Below the pieces are notes generated by a model, which was not told the origin of the DNA, did not search any database, and worked only from the letters and a program-made list of their open reading frames with translations. Of a stretch of DNA of 64,000 nucleotides, positions 1 through 10,081 are shown one piece after another (positions within the stretch are counted from its first letter, which is position 1; every line of letters starts with the position of its first letter). The stretch covers positions 22,683,063 to 22,747,062 of the forward strand of contig CM036179.1 of the NCBI GenBank assembly GCA_020631735.1. The letters run 5' to 3'. The stretch is from Saccharum officinarum. Taxonomy: Eukaryota; Streptophyta; Magnoliopsida; Poales; Poaceae. Both the position numbers and the translations under genes were made by a program.

Positions 1-2394
1 TATGCTACTTTCCAACAAGGGTTGAGCAAGCAGAACCATTTTATCATCTTCCATGTTCTAGTTCTTACTATGGTGCTAGACCATAGCCAAGTTGTATCGT
101 CACATAGAAATGGTGATTCACAAATCAATGTATCCCAGCTGAATACCCCGAAACACATGCCTCATCTGTACCCCAGGCACAAATAAGACCAACCCGTTTC
201 ACTCCTGTCAAGGGGTCCAGGTCCCCATCCAAACTGGGACTGCAAGCCCCCAACACCTAAGGTCCAGCCTCAGTGCGGTGCTTAGACCTCCTACCCAATA
301 ATCCACCCTTAACAATCAGTCCAAAAAGAGCCAAAAACCCATGACAAGAGAGTAACAAAGCTTTCCGCTCCCATAAGCAAGTATGTGCTCAGGATAATAT
401 GTCTATGACTTGACTACCATCCACAGAAACAGACGGCCCTCAATTGACATAGGCAGAACAAATGCAACCAGAGCCCCTCTCTGTTACCCAACCAAGACCA
501 AGTCCATCCAAGCCTAGTCCCATCTGATCTGCAATTATTATTCATAAAGATTCCATGTGATAGTAATGTGATAATAATAGGCACAATAATATATTTTCTC
601 TCTCGTAGCATAGCAAGCTACCTAATCCTATCATATTGGTAAGACTCATAGGATAAGAAACTTAATGCACAAGCATAAAATAAAGTGCAGAATAATAGGG
701 AAGATACACCGGGGCTTCCCTAGGTAAGGTATAACCAAAAGTTAGCATTCCATCATGACGACACGATCAGTAAGGCACCATCTTTTCCGCTACTCCGGTT
801 GACTCCACGATCCATCGTTGTTCCTATTATGATATACGTGGATGCAACATAGAGACGTAAATAAGCAATGGCAATCGCAACTTATTAAAATATGATTATG
901 CCTCTCAAACTAACGAGCTAGCTCTAATGACTAACGTGCTAGACCACGTACCCATGTTGTCGGATAAGATATTATTTTAGTTATACAAACCCAAAGTGTT
1001 ACTTTATTCCTTTTATTGATTTAGTATATATTTCTAAACTAGGGTTCATTAACGATCTGAGCAAACTTATTATTCTAGGCTAAAAATTACAGGAAGCAGC
1101 TAATGACATTAGAAATTTGCTATAAAATTTTCAGAGTCAACACTTTTACCATTTTCTTACAAAAATTCCCACAAGTTTATACTTAGCAATATTAAGCATT
1201 TTACAATAATTAGCAAACTCCTAAAAATACTATGCAACTATGTGGGTAAAATACACTACTAGATAGATCCTAATTTTAGGAATCTAACAAAGTTGGTTTC
1301 ACTATTTTTGGATAGCCACACAAATTTATATTGAATTTGCATGTTTATTCTAGAAATAAATTAGAAAATGTTTTCAGTAAAAAAAGGGCAGTCGGCATCC
1401 ATTCGGCCCAACGTTCCCAGTGGCCCGCGCGGGGGCGGCCACGCGTGCAGCAGGCCAGGCCAGTATGTGGCCCGTGGCGAGGAGCCCATGCGCGTGCCTG
1501 CGCTTTTGCAAAAAAGGGCTTGCACTTTTAGTAAATCAAGTGACTCAGTGTAGCACTATTTCAATGGACTCAAACTTTGCACCAAACATTGTGAAGTGCT
1601 AATTAACAACAAGGTGGTCCATGACGACCCTACGCATGCCGGCGCGGCTCAGGCCAGCACTATGCCTCTACTCTGGCCAACTAAGAGAGGGACCGGCCAA
1701 ACTAACAGGCCGACGAGCATCGAGGAGCACAAATGGAACCCTAAGCAGTGAGAGAAGCTGAACGGTGTCTCCCACCAAGTCATCCACGATGGCTGACCAC
1801 CCGCCATGGTGTTGTGTCCATTCCGGCGAGCCTACGGGCTAGTGAGACAATAGAGACTACGGGGGAGCAGGAGTGGTTCACCTGAGCATGGCCGTGGAGA
1901 GTGCACCTGAGCAGCTCCGGTCGGTGGACAACGCGAGCGCGTGCGCCCAGGTGATGAGACGTGAAGGCTTGGTATGACACACTTGAATGGAGCGGCCATA
2001 CCGAGTGGGGCTCACCGGCATCGACAAACGGGGACAGGTGAGGCATGGAGACATCGCCATCAGCGCGATTGGGCCAGGTGACCTTGGCATGTCGGTAGCG
2101 GCGTACATCCAAAGACGTTGCACGATAGATGGGTCGAGGGGCGAAGCGAGTGCCACGGCGGCAAGGTGATCCTGACCATAGTCACGGCTCGATCCCACGC
2201 ATGGTCTGATGACCCAAGGGTAGCGTACGCACCACGGGTAGCCACCCGAGCATGACATGCATGGGGCAGCGGGAGCCAGCCTGTAGCCGGCTGGGGTCAA
2301 CCAACACCATGCCAAGGCGCTCTATGGTGCCACCCAGATGCATGAGTCGGCCAGGGGCAACAGGCCTACCATGGCCCAAGCTCGGCGCTAACGG
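1..2394 (-). repeat. Diverged Ty3/gypsy-type LTR fragment
   Basis: The layout, read on the minus strand, parallels the large LTRs at 28,099-32,708: a GC-rich block (about 2,390-1,390), an AT-rich block, a segment with CCGGGGCTT near 710, and a block near 410-480 that matches the segment near 29,220-29,270 (both have a GGACCGTC/GGGCCGTC-like core). No LTR end is visible on either side, so it is a truncated piece running off the left edge. Its right edge is where similarity to the Ulp1-like exon begins. Open frames in the GC-rich block (up to 145 codons) overlap on both strands and look like composition artefacts. The assignment as an LTR rests on similarity of arrangement, not on terminal motifs. 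Confidence 0.42.
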
Positions 2395-2866
2395 CACTTT
2401 CCATTGACCATAGTGGCGTTTCTCGACGAACCTTTTCCAAGCACTGTCCAACAAAATAAATTAATGGAGTTATATCAATAAAATGGCATAAGAGAATATA
2501 CAGTGTGCGAGACCAAAATTACCACTGGAGAATATCTATCATTTTTTGATAATCTTCTAGGGGTTTTGTGGCCGAGTCAAAGATCTTTACAACACTCCTG
2601 GGCATATCGATGACCAGCAGTATCCAATGATAGCTACATGTTTATACGCAGGCATAACTCATTAACTAACGTCAACATGGAGTAAGGAAAATAAAATGGG
2701 TACAAGACATTAACACTCACTTGAAGTTCTAAGGGAAAAGTATCAGTGTCTTGTCATGTTGGTTATCTAAGAACCAAAACAGATTATTCTCCACTTAAGG
2801 TCGCCATCTATCATATCAAGTAAGCGTGTCCTTGAATGTGCGGTTCGGATCCATAAAACCAACATT
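2395..2866 (-). pseudogene. Ulp1-like (C48) cysteine peptidase fragment, three exons
   Basis: Three exon-like blocks join in register across two short introns. Block 1 (2,866-2,721) reads NVGFMDPN near its start and KTLILFP then a TAG stop near its end. Intron 2,720-2,634 starts GTGAGT and ends TAG. Block 2 (2,633-2,523) begins YHWILLVIDMP and contains VVKIFDS. Intron 2,522-2,444 starts GTAATT and ends ACAG. Block 3 (2,443 to about 2,395) reads AWKRFVEKRHYGQWK. The HW and FDS motifs match the His and Asp of the Ulp1 catalytic triad. The part that would hold the catalytic Cys is missing, cut where LTR-like sequence begins. Block 1 also has stops in mid-exon. In plants such Ulp1 domains ride in CACTA and Mutator-like transposons, and the adjacent CACTA end at 4,591 supports the former. 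It cannot make an active protease. Confidence 0.7.
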
Positions 2867-3365
2867 AGTTAACCCTTTTCTCTTTAGTTTCATCATCTCA
2901 TATCTATATTTATATAGTACAAAAGAACATATATAGTGTGAGGATAACTATATATATAGACAACGAACTAACATGCAAGTTACTTCAATTGTAGAAAGAA
3001 TCACTTATAGACACCAGCTGAGGAGAGATTTATCGAGAGCGTTCCTATTTAATAGTTGGTGTAATTTATTGAACTCAATATGTAAAATGTCATAGCCATT
3101 GATGTAATGCTCTAGTCTAATTCTGACAGTAAGCCATGCCTCTTCGTTGTCACACGATCTTAAGTCACAAGTCGCGGTATTTTTCGTGTGCAAAATCACG
3201 CGCTTTGTGGCCAGCGGGATTCGAATCCGTCACCTCCCCCTCGCGCATACCCTCCTCTACAACTGCACCTCATACTCACTTGTGTCCATATTGCATTTTG
3301 GTTCGTCACATATTATACTAAACCGAGTATAAATTGATTGTTTGAGGCTCTAAACGAATTCGAAT

Positions 3366-4445
3366 GAAAAAGTTATCAACTACAAAGTTTTATAACTTTT
3401 TGAGATCTACATCTTTCATTTTGGTAGTTTCTCCATCCGAGGTCATTTACAAAATTCGACTTCAAATTTGTGAAATTGAAATATAGTTTTCCATGACAAG
3501 ATGAATTAAAATCAAAAAGTTGTCAACTACAAAGTTTCATGACTTTTTGAGATCTACAGCTTTCATTTTTGTTGTTTGTCCATCCGATGTCGTTTAAAAA
3601 ATTCAAATTTTAATTTTTTGAAAATTCAAACATAGTTTTCGTTGATAAGATGATTTCAAATAAAAATGTTGTCAACTATAAAGTTTCATAACTTTTCAAG
3701 ATCTACAACTTTCATTTTGACTGTTTCTCCATCTGAGGTCGTTTGAAAAATCCAAATTTTAAATTTGAGAAATTCAAACGTAGTTAACGTTGACAAAATT
3801 AATTCAAATCAAAAAGTTGTCGGCTACAAAGTTCTATAGCTTTCCAAGATCAATAACTTTTATTTTGATCATTTGTTCGTCTGACATTATGGTAGTAACA
3901 TTGTTCATAAATTTTACATATCCTTCATAGTTTATGAAACTAAAAGAGAGATATGTAAATTTTATGAACAATGTTAGTACCACATTGTCATACGAAGAAA
4001 TGACCAAAATAAAATTGTAGATCTTGATGAGTTCTACAACTTTTATGTTCATGACTTTTTTTATCTAAAATCATTTATTGTTTCAAAATGATGTTTGAAG
4101 TTACCATTCTTTGAAATTCAAACTTCAAACAGATAAAAAACAGTCACATGAGAAGATGGATAAAATAATAGATGTAAGAACACAATAATTTGATAGAACA
4201 TGATTTTAGTAATTTTTAGGAAAAAATTATAAAATTTGAAGTTAGTATGAGGGACAAAGACTAGTTACAAGTTTTAACCAGAGATTAAAAAGAGAAATCA
4301 GAGTTCTTCAACAATTTCAAGATTGAATTTCAAATAGCATTTTCAAGCAGTAGATGATTTCAAATGAAAAAGTTATAAACAACAAAGTTTCATAACTTTT
4401 CAAGATTTACAACTTTGATTTTGGTCATTTCTCCATCTGAAGTCA
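3366..4445. repeat. ~148-bp repeat array inside the CACTA element
   Basis: A unit containing AACTACAAAGTTTCATAACT, then GAGATCTACA, CTTTCATTTTG and CCATC(C/T)GAGGTCG begins near 3,366, 3,514, 3,662 and 3,811, with spacing 148, 148 and 149 bp. A further copy lies near 4,366, and a reversed copy lies in the right arm of the inverted repeat near 3,975-4,037. Copies differ by many substitutions, so the array is old. No reading frame runs through it. Confidence 0.8.
3835..4037. repeat. Long inverted repeat (hairpin)
   Basis: The arm ending at 3,922 (with TAACATTGTTCATAAA) is repeated in reverse complement from 3,950 (with TTTATGAACAATGTTAG). The arms are about 85-90 bp with a few mismatches, and the loop is about 27 nt. 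It arose by an inverted duplication of one unit of the surrounding 148-bp array. A transcript through it would fold into a long stem. Confidence 0.8.
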
Positions 4446-4591
4446 TTTTTAAAAAATTGAATTTCTGAGCCGCCACTACAAATCCAATTTGTTGGGGCGG
4501 CTCGATATAGAGCCACCCCTACAAATCGGACCGGTGGTAGCCGCCCCTACAAAAGAAAGGGGGTGTTGCTACAAATCATTTTGTAGTAGTG

Positions 4592-5591
4592 ATCCGCGTT
4601 CACGCCCAATGCAAGAGGCTTGGAGTTAGGATTCCGGATGAGTGGTCGGATATAGGCAATTGACTAATTGGTCGCATATATAGGCTCCTGCTAAGATTTT
4701 TTGCATAAGTTTGCACTTTACGTTGAAATATTATTCTAAAATGCATATATTTTCATATACGTAAGAGATAGTTCATTTATGATGCAGACATGTACTCTAA
4801 CACTTCGCAGCGAAATTGATTAAGGACATGGACTTGCCTGGCTACTCACCGTTGTCCCATCTGCAATGCCTAAGATAAAGGATCCATGGGGTACCAGGGT
4901 ATGATAAAGGTCACGGTAAACTATAGTGCGGCAGTTGCCGCGACGACGCTACCTACCAATAGATGATGGATGATTGGATGATGACCCAATTAGAAAATGA
5001 CGACGGTGAGGACGGAACGCAACCAAACACGAATGAAGAGGAGCGGGGCAACACATATAGCGGCTGGTTTTGCGGTATAAACGGATCAACGTAATTAGGG
5101 GGATCGAGTCTTGGCTCAATCGATGGGAAGCCAGCCCAGCCGGATAGGAGAGCCGCATAGGGTGCATTTCACGCTGGTGTAGCAAAAGGGCACTTGTTGG
5201 TTACAACTGACTTAAATAGTAACATCTCCATTCCTGTGTTCGACTCCTTATGGTAACGAATATTCTATATTTTAATGGTATTATGTTTTCAGTGGTAGAC
5301 GACGTTTCTGTTGCTTATTAGAGTAGATTTTGTGTGCATATGTTCATAGGAGTAAGTGTACATGTGAGTATCTACGTTGTACTGTGTAATTTAAAAAAAC
5401 TATAGAATAGTTATTTTATGGCAGTTATTAGCTTATAGCACGTTGAATACCAGTGGAGCACTGCTAAGTCTGGCAAGCTAATTACACATCCCACAGCCTC
5501 AATAAAACAATGGATGAAATAGTAAACGAGTCCTTTCTACTTCTGGCCAAAACGGATGCAACCTTGGTAGGAGGCACTTAGCTTCAAAACA
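4592..5591. other. Unrecognised stretch between two elements
   Basis: About 1 kb with no recognisable gene or repeat. The longest open frame is a 78-codon minus-strand frame (5,185-4,949) that matches nothing I know. It separates the CACTA end from the first LTR and may be older intergenic DNA. Confidence 0.4.
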
Positions 5592-6432
5592 TGTTGACGT
5601 CGGATGTCGTTCGAATCACACACTAAAAAGGGCATTGGATGCCCGGGCCGCTACGGACCGGAGAACGCAGCAAGATATCACTCTTTTGTGGTGAAGCACG
5701 GAGAGGTTTACAAGCAAACCACAAAGGATAACCAATCGCGCTTATATGACAAAAACCAGCTAGTTTTCAGGCAAACTAGCAAAGAAATCGTCGAATATCT
5801 CGCCCGGGAGGGACCCCGTCAGGGCAAGGACGTCGCCGGGTTGCCCTAGGTTGGCCAGCAAGCCTAGGACGTTATCCTTGGTCGTGGATCAAGGGATGAA
5901 CAACATGGAGGTTGAAGGAGAAGAGAAAATAGGTAAAAGGAGTAGATTGATTTGTTTGTATGACGATTGGATAGATGAGAACTCAATTGGCCATGATCCT
6001 CTCATATATATAGAGGGGATGGTCTTATCCCAATAATAAACCTCTCCAAGCCTTATTTTCCAAGTTTTCCACGAGTTTAGAACAGTTTGGATCAAAATCC
6101 AGAAGGCCAGATCCGAACAACCCTTTTTATTAGGTCTGCCGGAAGTCCCGACATATTTCGGAAGTCTCGACATGGGTCAGAAGTCCTGACTCGGGTCAGC
6201 AGTCCCAACCATCGAAGTCCCAACATGGGTTAGAAGTCCTAACTCGGGTCAGCAGTCCTGGACGTCGGAAGTCCCGACAGCAGAGCATCTTTCCAGGGGC
6301 ATAAATCCTTCATCCGGATTCCGAATTAGACATTCCATATATGTTTTTTTGACCGTCTCAACGAGGGGAATGCAATAGTGAAGTCCATTCCATATTTTGA
6401 CAACATCACAAAATGGACATTTTTGAGTGTCA
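5592..6432 (-). repeat. LTR (left copy) of the gypsy element
   Basis: On the minus strand it runs from TGACACTCAAAAATG to CCGACGTCAACA, a standard TG...CA pair. It is 841 bp, near-identical in plan to the LTR at 6,557-7,436 but about 40 bp shorter, the difference lying mainly in the short-repeat block. On the minus strand a TATA-like CTATATATATGAG lies near 6,003-6,016. The five bases to its left are AAACA; the matching duplication is not visible. Confidence 0.88.
6128..6285. repeat. Short direct repeats inside the LTR
   Basis: Units such as AGAAGTCC(C)GAC and GGGTCAGCAGTCC recur every 15-20 bp. The same block is longer in the sister LTR (about 7,100-7,285), so copy number has changed since the two LTRs separated. 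Confidence 0.8.
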
Positions 6433-6556
6433 AAAAAACCATTGCTGGAAATCCATTCAAGAAGACAGATCAGCGAGGAGTAGGGCTAGGGCAAGAAGAA
6501 TCGGCTACAAAGTAGAGCCGAAGCAAATTCTTCTCCAGTGGAGTCACCAAAAAGTG
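6433..6556 (-). promoter_or_regulatory. Leader with primer binding site, interior deleted
   Basis: Directly downstream (minus sense) of the LTR at 6,557-7,436 is TTTTTGGTGACTCCACTGG, in the position and style of a gypsy primer binding site. I do not assign the tRNA. The leader continues only to 6,433, where the next LTR starts without a polypurine tract, so the interior was lost by deletion. Confidence 0.65.
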
Positions 6557-7436
6557 TGTTGACGTCGGATGTGGTCCGAATCATACACCAGAAAGGGCAT
6601 TGGATGCCTAGGCCGCTACGGACCGGAGAACGCAGCAAGATATCACTCTTTTGTGGTGAAACACGGAGAGGTTTACAAGCAAACCACCAAAGGATAACCA
6701 ATCACACTTACGTGACAAGAACCGGCTAGTTTTCAGGCAAACTAGCAAAGAAATCATCGAATCTGTGGCCCGGGAGGGACCCCGTCAGGGCAATGACGTC
6801 GCCGGGTTGCCCTAGGTTGGCCAGCAAGCCTAGGACGTTATCCTTGGTCATGGATCAAGGGATGAATAGCATGGAGGTTGAAGGAGAAGAGAAAAGGGGT
6901 AAAAGGGTAGATTGATTTGTTTGTATGACGATTGGATAGATGGAAACTCAATCGGCCATGATCCTCTCATATATATAGAGGAGAGTGGTCTTATCCCATT
7001 AGGAAACCTCTCTAAGCCTTATTTTCCAAGTTTTCCACGAGTTTAGAATAGTTTGGATCAAAATCTAGAAGGTCAGATCCGAACAGCCCTTTTTATTAGG
7101 TCTGCCAGAAGTCCCAACTCAGGTCAACAGTCCCGACATGGGTCAGAAGTCCCGACTCGGGTCAGCAGTCTCGACCGTGGAAGTCCTGACATATGTCAGA
7201 AGTCCCAACATAGATCAGAAGTCCCGACTCGGGTCAGCAGTCCCGGACGTCGGAAGTCCGGACTTGAGTCAGAAGTCCTGACAACGGAGCATCTTTCCAG
7301 GGGCATAACTCCTTCATCCGGACTCTGACTTAGACGTTCCATATATGTTTTTTTGACTGTCTCGACAAGAGGAATGCAATGGTGAAGTCCATTCCATATT
7401 TTGACAACTTCACAAAATGGACATTTTTGAGTGTCA
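6557..7436 (-). repeat. LTR (right copy) of the gypsy element
   Basis: 880 bp, same termini as the left copy (TGACACTC...CAACA on the minus strand). A TATA-like CTATATATATGAG lies near 6,970-6,983 on the minus strand, about 460 bp into the LTR, a plausible U3 promoter. It has a polypurine tract on one side and a primer binding site on the other, so it is shared by two element copies. Confidence 0.88.
7100..7285. repeat. Short direct repeats inside the right LTR
   Basis: Expanded version of the CAGAAGTCCCGAC / GGTCAGCAGTCC block of the left LTR. It keeps a 91-codon plus-strand frame open (7,053-7,328) that is repetitive and not a plausible gene. Confidence 0.8.
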
Positions 7437-7455
7437 ATATATGCCTCCTGTTTTC
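7437..7455 (-). promoter_or_regulatory. Polypurine tract
   Basis: On the minus strand the bases just before the LTR read AAAACAGGAGGCATATAT. The purine-rich AAAACAGGAGG is the expected site for plus-strand priming in reverse transcription. Confidence 0.55.
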
Positions 7456-7582
7456 AGGTGAATGATGCATGAACCTGAAAATACTTAATCAAATCAAACA
7501 CAATAAAACTGAACAGCGATGATACCCATCTCATCGGCTGCTCAGCGACTAAGGATGATGTATACATCGGCCATTTTTTGTT

Positions 7583-9438
7583 CTAAGGGCGATACATGTA
7601 TCGACCATTACTTGGAGAGCACTTAGACTTCTTGCCAAAACACTTTTTCAAGTACCTCCCATTGAATGCTCTATTGAGACATTCACCTTGCAATGTCTCT
7701 AGCAAATAGGAATTACCGTATATGACTTTGATCACTTTGTAAGGACCCTCCCAGTTAGGTGACCATTTGCCAAACTGATTGCTCTTCGATCCAATAGGTA
7801 GTATGGTTTTCTAGACTAATTCTCCTACTTGGAAGGATTTGCTCTTGACTTTCTTATTGTATGCCCTGGCAGCTCGAGCTTTATCTTTCCCTATCTCCTT
7901 GAGAGCCTTTAATCTTACATCAGTTACCTCATCGATGTTATCCATCATCAAATTATGATACACAACAGCTGATAGATCATTCTATTTAGCAAGCCTGTAT
8001 GCATCCAAATTCACCTCGACAGGCAACACGTCCTCTTGACCATATACCAACTCAAAAGGAGTAAACTTTTGTAGCACCATGCCTTGAAATGTGATGTGCC
8101 CATAGAGCTTCAGACAAAACTTCATGCCATCTCCTTAGATTCTCCTCAATCTTTTTCTTGATGAGCTTGATCAAAGTCTTATTACTAGACTTAGCTTGCC
8201 CATTAGCTTGAGCATAGTATGGAGATGAATTGAGCAACTTGATCTTATATAATTCGGCAAATTCCCTCACCTCTTTAGACACAAATAATATCCCTTGATC
8301 TATAGTTAATGTTTGAGGGATGCCAAATCTATGTATGATATGCTCAGTAATGAACTCAATCATCTCCTTGTGTGTCATATTCTTCAAAGGAACTGCCTCG
8401 GTCCACTTAGTGAAGTAATTTGTAGCAACCAACACAAACGGTGTCCTTTAGAAGATGGGGATGAATTTAGCCAATAAAGTCTAGCCCCCAACCACGAAAA
8501 GGCCATGGCTTGATGATAGGATGAAGCGTAGCAGTGGGCACAAGCTGAACATTCCCAAACCTTTGGCACTCTTCACAACCTTTGTAGTATAAAAACAATC
8601 GGCCATCATGGTAGGCCAATAGAAACTGGCTCTACGCAACAACCACTTCATCTTCGGGCCGATTGATGCATACCACAAATACCTTCATGGACTTCTCCCA
8701 TTGCCACTCTTGCTTGATCAGATCCTAAGCACTTTAGTAGCAAATCTTCGGTGGTTCTTCGGTAATTATGCAACATATACTTGAAAGCACTCCGCCGAAC
8801 ACTTTTGTCAACTTTAGCACTTGGACCACGTAGATATGCCAACAAGGGAGTCCTCCAATCACATAAATCGCCCCAACATCACTTGAAGTTCCACTGGGCC
8901 GATTTGAAAGCTTCTCGGGCAGATTGGCTGGTCGGCCACAGGTGAGTCAGCTAAGCCGACTGGGTCAGTCGGCTTAGCCGACAGGGCTACTGCACAGGGG
9001 AAGTCACCTAAGCCGACTGGTCCTGTCAGCTTAGCCGGCTAGCTAGCATCCATCAGGGGTCAGTTAAGCCGACTAGAGCAGTCGGCTTAGACGACTCGTC
9101 TGTACCTGCACGGGAAAATTCTAAATCTTCATGTATCGACTTTCTTGAATATGAAAATTATGCCCACCGACATCATAGCTAGATGCTTGTTGAGCTAACA
9201 TGTTGGCCTTTTAATTTTCATGTCTCAGAATATGCGAATTCAGAATTCGGCAAAATAGGCAATAATATCAAGGCAAGCATCAAGACAAGCTCTTAGTGAT
9301 CCTTCTAAACATTAAAAACATACCAGCGACTTGCTGCACCACTAGTAAAGAATCACCACAGGCTTTAACATGTCATACTCCATGAATTGCAATATTGGCC
9401 AAGCAAAATAAGAGAAAACTTCACATTTGGCTTGAATT
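7583..9438 (-). pseudogene. Ty3/gypsy pol remnant: RNase H and integrase
   Basis: Read leftwards from the gap: RNase H remnants (about 9,438-9,120, with several stops and shifts), a linker with stem-loops, an integrase zinc-finger region near 8,840-8,560 (blocks such as MHQSARR, FYWPTMMADC and a CxxC-like segment), and the integrase core at 8,435-8,052. The core shows FTKWTEAVPLKNMTH, HRFGIPQTLTIDQG (second acidic residue) and SPYYAQANGQAKSSN, where the usual catalytic Glu before SSN is Lys. After that a C-terminal domain is readable with two internal stops (GPYKVIKV, SYLLETLQGE, FNGRYLKKCF) and ends at TAG 7,583-7,585. The product would normally cut and join retrotransposon DNA into the genome; here it is inactive. 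Confidence 0.82.
8952..9089. repeat. Three phased 25-nt stem-loops
   Basis: TAAGCCGACT, a 5-nt loop and AGTCGGCTTA form perfect 10-bp hairpins at 8,952-8,976 and 9,065-9,089. An imperfect copy lies at 9,009-9,033. The starts are 57 and 56 bp apart. They lie in the linker between the RNase H and integrase regions of the decayed pol. A 57-bp period equals 19 codons, so this could be a coding tandem repeat in the ancestral linker. Confidence 0.85.
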
Positions 9439-9539
9439 TNNNNNNNNNNNNNNNNNNNNNNNNNNNNNNNNNNNNNNNNNNNNNNNNNNNNNNNNNNNNN
9501 NNNNNNNNNNNNNNNNNNNNNNNNNNNNNNNNNNNNNNN
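9439..9539. other. Assembly gap (run of N)
   Basis: A run of about 100 Ns. The gypsy pol on its left and the LTR-like sequence on its right cannot be assumed to be adjacent or correctly spaced. Confidence 0.99.
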
Positions 9540-10081
9540 ACTTTGCTTTAAGAGTCAAGCTTGAATTAGCATAGTTTGCGAGATATAGATCAAGGAATAG
9601 AATTTGTTTTTTTGGGAACTAACAGAATTCCAGAACAGCAGTAAACTGCAGTTTTGACAGGCTTAAGAGCTGAATCATGAGATGGGTCAATTGACAAAGT
9701 TGAAGCTTATAAAATTTACTACAACTTTGATATAATTGACTTGGACTGATTCAAACTCTAAGATGGAGATTCAGAGAGGTCAGCTAGCACACTATACTAA
9801 CAAGCATGGAAAACAACACTTTAGGAGCTAAGTTAGCATAAGCTATTAACATGAGAAATGCTCCAAATGCATAGTTAAGCAATCCTAACATGTTTACAAA
9901 TATTCAAAGCAATAACTTACATTTGCACACATGATCATAGCATTACAAGACAAAGAAACATAATGGCACAAGCATGTTTCACTTACTTAAACTTAGGCAA
10001 ACAAGATGAGATGCTTATGATAAGGCTATACTCATGTGAAGCAAGTGCATTAGGAGGCATGATACCACCCGGGGTGTTACA
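9540..10081 (-). repeat. LTR-like fragment after the gap
   Basis: The right edge reads ACCACCCGGGGTGTTACA, so on the minus strand it starts TGTAACACCCCGGGTGG, a common start for large grass gypsy LTRs. On its right, minus sense, is a purine-rich stretch (GAAAGGGGGCTAGAGCAAGG) in the position of a polypurine tract. The rest is AT-rich without coding potential. The left end is lost in the gap. Confidence 0.5.

Larger units (their letters stand above)
2395..4591 (-). mobile_element. CACTA (En/Spm) element, one end preserved
   Basis: The right edge ends TTTTGTAGTAGTG, which on the minus strand is the CACTACTACAAAA terminus typical of CACTA transposons. Just inside (4,470-4,575) are subterminal copies of a GCCGCCCCTACAAAT-like unit in both orientations. 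The interior carries a Ulp1-like pseudogene on the minus strand and a repeat array. The other terminus is not found; the element is cut at about 2,394 by LTR-like sequence. The three bases beyond the end are ATC, but no partner target-site copy can be matched because the other end is lost. Confidence 0.62.
5592..9438 (-). mobile_element. Ty3/gypsy element (Tat/RIRE2-like), rearranged and truncated
   Basis: A minus-strand retrotransposon whose visible order, read leftwards from the gap, is pol remnant, polypurine tract, LTR, primer binding site, short leader, second LTR. The LTR at 6,557-7,436 therefore serves as 3' LTR for the pol on its right and as 5' LTR for the leader on its left. The leader is only 124 bp before the next LTR begins, so a second copy of the interior has been almost wholly deleted. 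The right part runs into the N gap, so its upstream LTR and gag are not visible. The lineage call rests on the integrase and the primer-site style and is tentative. Confidence 0.75.

Noticed and set aside
3205..3240. GGATTCGAATCC resembling a tRNA T-loop
   Set aside because: The flanking bases do not form a T stem or acceptor stem on either strand, and no D arm or anticodon arm is visible nearby.
8952..9089. Evenly spaced repeats as a CRISPR-like array
   Set aside because: Only three units, palindromic, inside a eukaryotic retrotransposon pol; no cas genes and a plant context.
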